DNA of 64,000 nt. Origin: CAYJBH01 sp964370765 (GTDB taxonomy: Bacteria > Bacillota > Clostridia > Oscillospirales > Ruminococcaceae). The notes below the pieces were generated by a model. The model was not told the origin of the DNA. It saw nothing but the letters and a program-made list of their open reading frames with translations, and ran no database searches. The stretch spans positions 1 to 64,000 of the forward strand of contig CAYJKW010000003.1 of NCBI GenBank assembly GCA_964370765.1, given 5' to 3'. This document shows, piece by piece, positions 27,162 through 34,545 of the stretch (the stretch's first letter is position 1; each line of letters starts with the position of its first letter). The position numbers were made by a program, and so were the translations under genes.

Positions 27162-28183
27162 AAAAGGTATTCCTTTTCATCCATTAGCTCAAAGCTTTCA
27201 TAACCGGCCTGCCCTCTCCTATCCGGCAGGTCGTAGTTTTGCATTAAATAATCCCCCATATGCGAGGAAATTTTTCCCATGCCGGCAATGTTTAGGTGGT
27301 CGGCATCGAAAAAATCACTCGAAAAATCAAGCGCCGTCTCGGTGTAAAGCTTATTATAATCTATAAATGGTATACCTTGCTCCTCTGCAATTAGGGAAAC
27401 GCTGTTTATAACAGCCTGTGTTGTATCGTCAATAGGATAGGGGGCTACCGTCCATATAAGCTCAATATTGTTTTCTTCGCATATATCTATAATATCATAC
27501 AGGCTCTGTCTAGACTTCTCTAAAAAGTCGCCTGTATCCTGTGTTAGCCCTTCAGGTTCAATAAGGCCCGCTACACTTCTTTCGTATAAAAACGCCCCGT
27601 TATTATATGCAAACTTTTCATAGTCTACCGGCATAAAGTTTTCTATCTCCAGTGTTTTCCAGTTTTCATGATAGTTAATAAGTGGGAATATAGGTAATAA
27701 TTTGTCGGCAATCGTCCCTTCGCTAAAGGCATAGTTTAACGTCTGTAACTTATCTATGCTAAATGGAGTTGTGGAGTAGCTTGTCATTATCGATGACTCA
27801 TTATTAAGCTCTACTCTAAACCCGCTTCCCATTGCCGCACCTATAAGTTCCAGTACAACAACCTCTGGTTTTTGTACTTTTAAAGCCTCTTTTAGATAGT
27901 ATTCCGAAACATAAAGCTCCTGCCCGGAGGAGCTGAACACATAGGAAGATATACCATACTGTTCCCAAAATACCTTTGGATAGAAGGTGCAGTTAGCATG
28001 GCTGCTACCGATGAAAACAACATCATACAAATCTTTATTCTCGTAGATATTGTTGGTAGCAACTGCATAGGCATCAATCGTATCTCCGTCACCGGAAATC
28101 CAAAACACCTCCTTGTTGAGATAGGAAAAGATAGCAATAAATATTACTATAAAAGCTATGCTGCTAATAACTTTTTTAATCAC
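27158..28183 (-). CDS. Membrane-anchored SGNH/GDSL-like protein
   Basis: A 341 aa protein with one N-terminal membrane helix and an extracytoplasmic SGNH-hydrolase-like domain: FIGSSHANC (about 58-65) for the nucleophile region, and DADHLNIAGM near the C-terminus for the Asp-His pair. It starts with GTG after AGGGAG. It lies 12 bases downstream of an MBOAT acyltransferase gene, the classic pairing for O-acetylation of cell-surface glycans (PatA/PatB, AlgI/AlgJ). I infer that it carries out the extracellular transfer step. Substrate unknown. Confidence 0.8.
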   Translation of the reverse strand: MIKKVISSIAFIVIFIAIFSYLNKEVFWISGDGDTIDAYAVATNNIYENKDLYDVVFIGSSHANCTFYPKVFWEQYGISSYVFSSSGQELYVSEYYLKEALKVQKPEVVVLELIGAAMGSGFRVELNNESSIMTSYSTTPFSIDKLQTLNYAFSEGTIADKLLPIFPLINYHENWKTLEIENFMPVDYEKFAYNNGAFLYERSVAGLIEPEGLTQDTGDFLEKSRQSLYDIIDICEENNIELIWTVAPYPIDDTTQAVINSVSLIAEEQGIPFIDYNKLYTETALDFSSDFFDADHLNIAGMGKISSHMGDYLMQNYDLPDRRGQAGYESFELMDEKEYLF

Positions 28184-28195
28184 AACTAAGCTCCC

Positions 28196-29662
28196 TTAAA
28201 ACTGAAAATAGATAAACTGCTGTACAGCAGCTCCGCCATACACCCCAAAAATGACTACCGAAAAAATTAGTAGGTAAAGTATAGGCCACCTGATAATAAA
28301 TGGCAGGCTGTCAAAACGTCTACGTATCCCACCGTTTTGTTGTATTATCTCTACGGCAAGCATTATGGCTATACATATTAGTATTAGATAAAACTCCCGC
28401 TGTGTAAATATTTCGACGGTGAATACAGTCTGCTCAAAAAAAGCGATATCGGATGGTGTAACTATGTTTTGCAGTACAGAAAAAGAATCGGTTAGGTTAT
28501 TGGCTCTAAAGAATATCCATGCAAAACAGCTTAATATAAAGGTTATAATAATCTTGTATATTTTATAGATTATGCCAAGCTTTTCTACCCTTAGCCTTGC
28601 CGCAACGGTATTTCTAAACTTTTGGGTAGAGAGAGCTGCTATCTGCATAACAGCGTGTGCCGCACCCCAAGCTACAAAGTTAAGGCGTGCACCATGCCAA
28701 AGCCCACTAACCAAAAACACTATTGCTATGTTTATGTATTTTCTTATCGTACCCTTACGGTTTCCCCCAAGTGGTATGTAAAGATAGTCCCTAAACCAGG
28801 AGGTAAGCGAGATATGCCACCTTTTCCAAAAATCGGGTATAGATGTTGCAAGGTAGGGGCTGTTAAAGTTACGCATAAGATTAAAGCCCATCACCCTAGC
28901 TGCACCTATAGCAATAGCAGAGTAACCTGCAAAATCACAATAGATCTGAAAGGCGAATAGGACTGTTGCAGCTACTACAACTATTCCGGTATAGCTTGGT
29001 ATGTTGTTATAAATTTCGTTTACAAATATTGCAATCCTATCTGCGATAACCATCTTTTGGAAAAATCCCCACAGCATAAGCTGTAGGCCGTTTTTTACCC
29101 TATCGAAATTAAAGGTATGCTTCTCACTAAACTGGGGCAGAAGATTTTTAGAACGCTCTATAGGTCCTGCCACAAGCTGTGGGAAAAAAGAGACAAAAAG
29201 TGCATATTTTGATAGGCTTCTCTCGGCCTTTAAATCTCCTCTATATACATCCATCGTGTAGGATAATGCCTGAAAGGTATAAAAGGATATCCCTACAGGC
29301 AGTAAAAGGGAATGTGTAGGAACATTATATTCTATCCCTATTCTTAAAAGTACAGTTTCTGCTAGATTAGATGCAAAATTAAAGTATTTAAAAAAGAATA
29401 GTATTGCAAGGTTAGAGGCAAAGCTTGTGGCAACACACCACCTTTTAGCCGTAACACCCGGTGCTTTTTCTATTAACATGCCACTTAGATAGGTGATGAT
29501 GGTAGATAATGCCATTAACAGTGCATAGGAGGGGTTCCATGCCATATAAAAATAATAGCTGGCAAATAACAACCAATAGTGCCGTACTTTAAAGGGGATT
29601 AAAAAGTATCCAAAAGTAACTACAGGAAAAAACATTAAGAATTGTAACGAATTAAAAAGCAT
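28196..29662 (-). CDS. MBOAT-family O-acyltransferase (AlgI/PatA/DltB-like)
   Basis: A 488 aa polytopic membrane protein. The MBOAT signature is clear: FWKRWHISLTSWFRDYLYIP and, near residue 310, SGLWHGARLNFVAWGAAHA with the conserved His residues. AlgI-like proteins move acetyl groups across the membrane for polysaccharide or peptidoglycan O-acetylation. With the adjacent SGNH gene it forms a two-gene unit. It is separated from the lasso-like cassette by a terminator, so it is probably a different transcript even though on the same strand. Confidence 0.92.
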   Translation of the reverse strand: MLFNSLQFLMFFPVVTFGYFLIPFKVRHYWLLFASYYFYMAWNPSYALLMALSTIITYLSGMLIEKAPGVTAKRWCVATSFASNLAILFFFKYFNFASNLAETVLLRIGIEYNVPTHSLLLPVGISFYTFQALSYTMDVYRGDLKAERSLSKYALFVSFFPQLVAGPIERSKNLLPQFSEKHTFNFDRVKNGLQLMLWGFFQKMVIADRIAIFVNEIYNNIPSYTGIVVVAATVLFAFQIYCDFAGYSAIAIGAARVMGFNLMRNFNSPYLATSIPDFWKRWHISLTSWFRDYLYIPLGGNRKGTIRKYINIAIVFLVSGLWHGARLNFVAWGAAHAVMQIAALSTQKFRNTVAARLRVEKLGIIYKIYKIIITFILSCFAWIFFRANNLTDSFSVLQNIVTPSDIAFFEQTVFTVEIFTQREFYLILICIAIMLAVEIIQQNGGIRRRFDSLPFIIRWPILYLLIFSVVIFGVYGGAAVQQFIYFQF

Positions 29663-29786
29663 ATCTGTCCTTTAGTTTTATAGTTGTAGTCATTTAATTT
29701 AAAAAACAACAAAATTGCCAAAAAGATATGGTGGTTATCAAGTTAAAGAACTGTTATATTAAGCAAAATAATTAGTAAAATTATAA

Positions 29787-29826
29787 CATAGGAATACAGC
29801 CGCAACATTGCAGCTGTATTCCTATG
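29787..29826 (-). terminator. Strong intrinsic terminator after the B2 gene
   Basis: CATAGGAATACAGC (29787-29800) is a perfect inverted repeat of GCTGTATTCCTATG (29813-29826) with a 12-base loop, followed on the minus strand by TTATAATTTT. It ends the PqqD/B2 transcript. Confidence 0.88.
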
Positions 29827-29831
29827 TTTAT

Positions 29832-30284
29832 TTACATTGTAAATCGGCCTACCGTTGCATATTCTTCGCCGTTACCACCACATACATAGACTGTACCACA
29901 ACGCACCCAAGCATGTGCAGCCATCTTTTCTTTGTTCTCAGGATCCCTGCCGGCGCCAAGATATAGGGTGGATTTTAGGCCGTATTTTTTTAGCAGTCGC
30001 TGTGCTGTCATGGCCTGTGCAAGGCAACGACTTTCCCATGGTACACGGCGTGCGACACGTGCAACCTTGTCGGCAACAAAAAATATATTTCTTTTATCTT
30101 CGATTTCGGTGTACTCGATAGCATCAGTCTCGCCCGGAGTGCCAAAAAATTGGTGCAGTTTATTACCGGGATAAAAGTAGATTCTAAAACGTGCAACAGC
30201 AACCAAAAACACCGTTTGCACTGTTAGGCTACGGCGCTTGGTTTTGAATAAAAAGTTATGAATAAGTTTAGGCCAGTTCTTCAA
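29832..30284 (-). CDS. Lasso-peptide B2-type peptidase (transglutaminase-like)
   Basis: A 150 aa protein of the Transglut_core3 family, the leader peptidase (B2/McjB-C) of lasso peptide pathways. The catalytic Cys lies in WESRCLAQAMTAQ (about C87) and the His in AAHAWVRCG (about H124); LKSTLYLGAGRD between them is also typical. The start is TTG, overlapping the upstream PqqD gene by 17 bases, with AGAGGAAATAGG upstream. Family members cleave the leader from a precursor peptide using ATP-dependent partners. Here the precursor is not visible. Confidence 0.85.
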   Translation of the reverse strand: MKNWPKLIHNFLFKTKRRSLTVQTVFLVAVARFRIYFYPGNKLHQFFGTPGETDAIEYTEIEDKRNIFFVADKVARVARRVPWESRCLAQAMTAQRLLKKYGLKSTLYLGAGRDPENKEKMAAHAWVRCGTVYVCGGNGEEYATVGRFTM

Positions 30285-30552
30285 TTTTAATAAAACCTAT
30301 TTCCTCTAATTTTTTTAGAAAGTCTAGTACCTCGGTTGCACAGACATCCTCCGGTACATCATAAAGCTCTAAAAGACCTTTTACAATTTCCTGTGAGGTT
30401 TTTATATCTTTTTGAAATAGATCCCAGATATCATTTGCCGATCCGGTTAACATAAAATATTTACCGCTATCATAATCTATCATAACCTTTTCGCTGGCAA
30501 GCTCGGTTACATCGGGCATCTTAATAATATTAATGCTGTAGTTCTTAGTCAT
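30268..30552 (-). CDS. PqqD-type peptide recognition protein (lasso B1-like)
   Basis: About 94 aa, the size of stand-alone RiPP recognition elements of the PqqD family. MIDYDSGKYFMLTGSANDIWDLF matches the PqqD pattern (a short beta sheet followed by helices). In lasso systems B1 binds the precursor leader and delivers it to B2 and the cyclase. Start set at the ATG at 30552 with GAGGT upstream, not at an earlier in-frame GTG. It shares a transcript with B2 and has a consensus promoter 50 bases upstream. Confidence 0.82.
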   Translation of the reverse strand: MTKNYSINIIKMPDVTELASEKVMIDYDSGKYFMLTGSANDIWDLFQKDIKTSQEIVKGLLELYDVPEDVCATEVLDFLKKLEEIGFIKIEELA

Positions 30553-30600
30553 AGAAACCTCGTTGTTTAAATCCACTTTAAAAAATTTTATCTTTATTTA

Positions 30601-30629
30601 ATTGTATCAAAATATTATTTTATAGTCAA
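30601..30629 (-). promoter_or_regulatory. Promoter for PqqD-B2 genes
   Basis: On the minus strand TTGACT (30624-30629), 17-base spacer, TACAAT (30601-30606). Confidence 0.8.
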
Positions 30630-30673
30630 TAGTAAAGCTTGCTCTAAAATAATAATATTTTTATTGAATTGTG

Positions 30674-31606
30674 CTATTTTATTGATGCAGTAAGGCGAAG
30701 TTCATCCGCCATATCTTTGGCAAGCTGTTTAATGTTGTCTATATCCCTTGGTACATGCACGGTGTACATCTTGGCGGCGGAGGCAACTGAAAAAAATCTT
30801 TTTATCTCTGATGGGGGAATTATACCGTTTGTTCTATGAAGCATCGGCCTATAGATACAGTCCATTATCACACGAATGCTATCTTTAGCAACAAGGGGTA
30901 CCACCTTAAGCGGCTCACCCTCCTTTGCGGGTACCAGCTCGACTATCATATCAAGCGGTGCCGCTTTATCATACCATTTATCGCCATCTCTTATGGCAAA
31001 TTTATCTCTGCTTTCATCGGCTACAGGTAGCGTAGCAGGGTCATAGCCAAGCGTTATACAGGCATCTCTTATTAGCTTGCGCTGTGGGTAGGACGGAATT
31101 ATATATGGCACACCATCATCGGTGTAGATACTGGAAACATCATCTGTTAGGTAGGGAAACCCTATCTCTACCAGTGTGCTTGTCATGGTGGATTTGCCGG
31201 CGCCTGCTGTTCCGGTTATCATAACTGCCTTGCCACCGGATACAATTGCGCCACCATGTAGTGGCAGTAGACCACGTTGAAATTGTATCACACCAAGCAC
31301 AGTTCCCATTAAGAAAATTCGTACCATTTTTTCGTCGGCGTCGGGAACGGTGTCGATGATAATATTTGACCCATCACGAATATCATATATTCCGGCTGCA
31401 CAGCAGAAAATATAATGCTGTTCGTTAATTTTTAAAAAAGCATAGCCACCAAGGGGGATGGCACCTTCCGGTGCATATGGAGATAGATCTATCTTGCCAA
31501 ACTTTACAGTAATATCTACACTATCCGTATCTAATGCTTTTGCAGCCTCAGGAAGATGAATATCGCTATCAATAATAAAATTAAATGCTTTGTAATACTT
31601 TCCCAT
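30674..31606 (-). CDS. HprK-like kinase A
   Basis: A 310 aa protein related to the HPr kinase C-terminal domain, as found in kinase-bearing lasso clusters (PadeK/ThcoK type). GLLPLHGGAIV (His about 117), the P-loop TGTAGAGKST (about 131-140) and YLTDDVSSI (Asp pair about 155-156), then SYPQRKL, are the recognisable active-site blocks. Known lasso kinases phosphorylate a C-terminal Ser of the precursor. It is a clear paralogue of the next kinase and has its own consensus promoter. The target here is unknown. Confidence 0.8.
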   Translation of the reverse strand: MGKYYKAFNFIIDSDIHLPEAAKALDTDSVDITVKFGKIDLSPYAPEGAIPLGGYAFLKINEQHYIFCCAAGIYDIRDGSNIIIDTVPDADEKMVRIFLMGTVLGVIQFQRGLLPLHGGAIVSGGKAVMITGTAGAGKSTMTSTLVEIGFPYLTDDVSSIYTDDGVPYIIPSYPQRKLIRDACITLGYDPATLPVADESRDKFAIRDGDKWYDKAAPLDMIVELVPAKEGEPLKVVPLVAKDSIRVIMDCIYRPMLHRTNGIIPPSEIKRFFSVASAAKMYTVHVPRDIDNIKQLAKDMADELRLTASIK

Positions 31607-31651
31607 CTTAGTTAAATCCTTACTTGTATTTAATTATTTTTTATAAAGCTC

Positions 31652-31686
31652 TTGAACATTATAGCATATTTTGTTAAAATGTTCAA
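31652..31686. promoter_or_regulatory. Inverted repeat spanning the kinase A promoter
   Basis: TTGAACATT (31652-31660) and AATGTTCAA (31678-31686) form a perfect nine-base inverted repeat 17 bases apart. One arm contains the -35 box and the other overlaps the -10 box of the kinase A promoter, so a dimeric repressor could block it. Confidence 0.5.
31658..31686 (-). promoter_or_regulatory. Promoter for HprK-like kinase A
   Basis: On the minus strand TTGAAC (31681-31686), 17-base spacer, TATAAT (31658-31663), about 50 bases before the ATG. GGATTT is a weak ribosome binding site. Confidence 0.8.
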
Positions 31687-31711
31687 TATAAGTAATAAAT
31701 TGTGCTCTAAC

Positions 31712-32650
31712 TTAAAGATTTTCAAAGACCTCTTTCATTAACAGGTCAACACAACTTTGAACAGGACAGTTTGATGCACAACGTATTAGCTGGTATATAT
31801 TCGATGCTGCAGTTGCCTGTAGTAGTAGCTTCATTCTTTGTGGTGGAAAGCCACACCCTGAATAAAAACGTTCTCGATACAGGTTTCTTCTAAGTGTAAA
31901 CATAGAATCAGTTCCGGTTTTTTTAGCTAACTGTGGCTCAAAATATTCCCCGTCTTTGCGATGTAACGCTATTATCTCCACAATACTATGTAGAGGTAGT
32001 GGGTTATCACACCATTGAGATGTGTCCCTAATTAAAAATTTATCTCTGTTATCCTCGTTCACAGGTTCAAGTCCGGTACAATTAATACCAATCTCCTTTG
32101 CTGTGTCAGCAGGCAGTTTTCGTTGCGGATATGCCGGGTGGATGATAGCATTTCCCTCTTTAAATTCCAAAACCGATACATCATCGGCCAAAAAACGCAT
32201 GCCATCTGCAATAAGTAGCTCAGAAATTGCGGATTTACCAGCACCAGAAAATCCAGTAAGAATAACGGCTTTACCGTTTTTCTCGACAGTAGTTCCGTGT
32301 ATCGGAAGAAGTCCACGTTGTATACAAAGCCCGCCAAAAGCAGTTCCAAGCAGGAAAGTATATAGTTTTTCTTTCTCGTAATCTGTGTTAGGTGGTTCGA
32401 TTACGATTGAATTACCGTCCTTAACAGCTATGTTAAACCCGTTTACACGGACATAAAGTTCGTCTGGAGTAATATAGCAAAAATAGTACTCATCATTAAA
32501 GAAGATAGTATTTTCGTGTTGTTTAAAGTTAACATCAACCTTTGCGGTGGTAACGGTTACCTCTACATTATCGATTGGGGCGCACTCCGGTGCAGCCGGT
32601 ATACTGAATGTTGAGGATGTTTTAAGATTAAATATATTATAGTAATACAT
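31712..32650 (-). CDS. HprK-like kinase B
   Basis: A 312 aa paralogue of kinase A with the same blocks in the same order: CIQRGLLPIHGTTVE (His about 118), P-loop TGFSGAGKSA (about 132-141), FLADDVSVL (Asp pair about 156-157) and AYPQRKL. The C-terminal third is more cysteine-rich and divergent (GCGFPPQR, RCASNCPVQSC). AAAGGA precedes the ATG. It is divergent from the ABC exporter with a gap of only 37 bases. Two kinases in one cassette may mean two phosphorylation steps, or one active and one regulatory protein; the motifs look intact in both. Confidence 0.8.
   Translation of the reverse strand: MYYYNIFNLKTSSTFSIPAAPECAPIDNVEVTVTTAKVDVNFKQHENTIFFNDEYYFCYITPDELYVRVNGFNIAVKDGNSIVIEPPNTDYEKEKLYTFLLGTAFGGLCIQRGLLPIHGTTVEKNGKAVILTGFSGAGKSAISELLIADGMRFLADDVSVLEFKEGNAIIHPAYPQRKLPADTAKEIGINCTGLEPVNEDNRDKFLIRDTSQWCDNPLPLHSIVEIIALHRKDGEYFEPQLAKKTGTDSMFTLRRNLYRERFYSGCGFPPQRMKLLLQATAASNIYQLIRCASNCPVQSCVDLLMKEVFENL
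32611..32640 (+). promoter_or_regulatory. Possible promoter for the ABC exporter
   Basis: TTGAGG (32611-32616) and TATTAT (32635-32640) with an 18-base spacer, inside the 5' end of the divergent kinase B gene. Weak, but it is the best match upstream of the exporter. Confidence 0.35.
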
Positions 32651-32687
32651 TCTAAGTCCTTTCTTAATATTATATATTGGGGTTTAT

Positions 32688-34403
32688 ATGAAAAAAATTC
32701 TTTCGCAGTTTCAATTTATATCATTTTTAAAGAACATTAAGACACAACATGGTACATTTGAATGGCTTGTAAAATATACAAAACCTTTTTTTCCATCGTT
32801 GCTTTTGTTGATGTTTCTTTCAATGCTTAGTAGTGCAGTTAGTATTGGAATGACACTTACTACAAGATATATTCTGGACACGGCAGCCGCAAATAATGCC
32901 TTAGCCCAAGGGGTTGGGATCTATGTGTTGGTTTTTTTGGTTTCGCTTGTTCTTTCTACGATACATGGAATAATTACAGCGGTAATTAACGAAAAATATT
33001 CATTTGGTATAAGATTAAGAATATATGACTCGGTCATGAAAACCTGTTGGGATCGAATTTCTAAATTTCATAGTGGTGATATTATAACACGTCTTTCGAG
33101 CGATGTCGATATAGTTGCGATAGGAATTGCAGAAATAATTCCCTCCATCTTCTCGCTGGGTATTACATTTATTGCAGCGTTTGTCACCCTTGCATATTTT
33201 GATCCGGTGATTGCGGTGATTGCGCTTGTATTTGGTCCTATCACAGCTATAATCGGAGTAGTAACCGGTAAACTTATGTCCGGCGTGCAGAAAAAAATTC
33301 AACAGTCGGAATCGGCTTACAAATCCTATATGCAAGAAAGCGTGGCAAACTTAATCGTTTTTAAAGCGTTTGGTGCACAGCATAATGCCTCGAAACGAAT
33401 CTCGGAACTTCGTTCCGAACGTGTTCATTGGGTAATGAAACGGCAAAAAATCACTGCAATATCCTCCGGATTTTTGTCGGCATCGTTTCAAGCCGGCTAT
33501 ATCTCTGCTTTCGCCTATTCTGCAATACAGCTATCTGCGAATCTAATTACCTACGGTACTATGTCGGTGTTTTTAACCCTTGTTAACCAGATACAAGCAC
33601 CGGTTGTTGGTCTATCAAGAGTTGTTCCAAGGGTGGTTTCAATTTTCACCTCTGCAAACAGGATCATGGAGATAGATGGCATGCCGGACGAAGACTACAC
33701 TGTGCCTGAATTTAGTGGTAATATGCTTGGCATAGAGGGTGAAAATCTTAGCTTTTCCTATGACCGCGAGGAGATCATAAAAGATGCGAATTTCAAGATA
33801 AACCCCGGCGAATTTGTTGCAATGATGGGTAGCTCCGGCATTGGCAAAACAACATTTATTCGACTTGCAATGGCCTATCTTGAACCTGCTGCCGGCAGCA
33901 TAAAGTTATATGATGAAAAAGGCGATAGCAATAGCATTAATGCAGGCGCAAGAACATATATATCCTATGTGCCACAGGGCAACACCTTGATAAGTGGAAG
34001 AATAATAGATAATATTCTTCTTGCTAATGAATCTATTACCGAGGAAGAGGTTTGGGATCTATTAAAGATAGTCGCAGTAGATGAGTTTGTAAAAAGTACC
34101 CCGCAAGGACTTTACACAGTTATAGGTGAAAAGGGGCTAGGATTATCGGAGGGGCAGGCACAACGAATTGCAATATGTAGAGCACTTGCTAAAAAGGCAC
34201 CGATATTAATACTGGATGAGGCAACAAGTGCGTTGGATGAGGCAACCGAAATCTCCGTACTTGAGCATCTTAGAAAAAGTGCAGGAAAGATAACCTGTTT
34301 ATTAATTACACATCGTAAGAGCACGTTGGATTACTGCGATAGGTGTATACGCATACATGATAAAAAAATTATAGAAACCCCTATAGAGACTGCAGGGGAG
34401 TAG
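32688..34403 (+). CDS. ABC exporter (permease-ATPase fusion)
   Basis: A 571 aa half-transporter with six membrane helices (about 35-310) and an ATPase domain: Walker A MGSSGIGKTT, signature LSEGQAQR, Walker B ILILDEATSALDEAT and the switch His in LLITHRKS. There is no C39 peptidase domain, as in lasso exporters (the D component), where the leader is removed by B2. It would form a homodimer and export the finished product. Adjacent kinases and downstream cyclase support this role. Confidence 0.9.
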   Translation: MKKILSQFQFISFLKNIKTQHGTFEWLVKYTKPFFPSLLLLMFLSMLSSAVSIGMTLTTRYILDTAAANNALAQGVGIYVLVFLVSLVLSTIHGIITAVINEKYSFGIRLRIYDSVMKTCWDRISKFHSGDIITRLSSDVDIVAIGIAEIIPSIFSLGITFIAAFVTLAYFDPVIAVIALVFGPITAIIGVVTGKLMSGVQKKIQQSESAYKSYMQESVANLIVFKAFGAQHNASKRISELRSERVHWVMKRQKITAISSGFLSASFQAGYISAFAYSAIQLSANLITYGTMSVFLTLVNQIQAPVVGLSRVVPRVVSIFTSANRIMEIDGMPDEDYTVPEFSGNMLGIEGENLSFSYDREEIIKDANFKINPGEFVAMMGSSGIGKTTFIRLAMAYLEPAAGSIKLYDEKGDSNSINAGARTYISYVPQGNTLISGRIIDNILLANESITEEEVWDLLKIVAVDEFVKSTPQGLYTVIGEKGLGLSEGQAQRIAICRALAKKAPILILDEATSALDEATEISVLEHLRKSAGKITCLLITHRKSTLDYCDRCIRIHDKKIIETPIETAGE

Positions 34404-34463
34404 GTGGTAGAATATTTGACAATAAAAACATATATTTTCTATTAATTTTATCATATTATAATC

Positions 34464-34492
34464 TTGACTAATTCTAACAAAAATGTTAGAAT
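34464..34492 (+). promoter_or_regulatory. Promoter for the sugar transferase-Trx-cyclase unit
   Basis: TTGACT (34464-34469), 17-base spacer, TAGAAT (34487-34492). Confidence 0.8.
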
Positions 34493-34493
34493 T
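34470..34493. promoter_or_regulatory. Perfect palindrome in the core promoter, probable operator
   Basis: AATTCTAACA (34470-34479) and TGTTAGAATT (34484-34493) form a perfect ten-base inverted repeat with an AAAA centre. It fills the spacer and covers the -10 box, an ideal position for a repressor. It does not match CcpA, Fur, LexA or CodY consensus sites that I know. Confidence 0.55.
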
Positions 34494-34545
34494 AAAAAGT
34501 GTTATTAGTTTTAGTAAAAGTAAAATTTGTTTAATGTGAGGATAT

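Noticed and set aside
29728..29775. A 15-codon frame in the gap between MBOAT and B2 genes, considered as a lasso precursor
   Set aside because: No ribosome binding site, too short, no leader pattern (no Lys-Pro-x-Leu or Thr before a Gly core).
30268..30552. Evidence for a PQQ biosynthesis locus
   Set aside because: Only a PqqD-like protein is present; there is no PqqA, C or E.
34404..34545. Gap between exporter and sugar transferase considered as a precursor site
   Set aside because: It is fully used by a consensus promoter and palindrome; the only frame is a 13-codon GTG start directly on the exporter stop.
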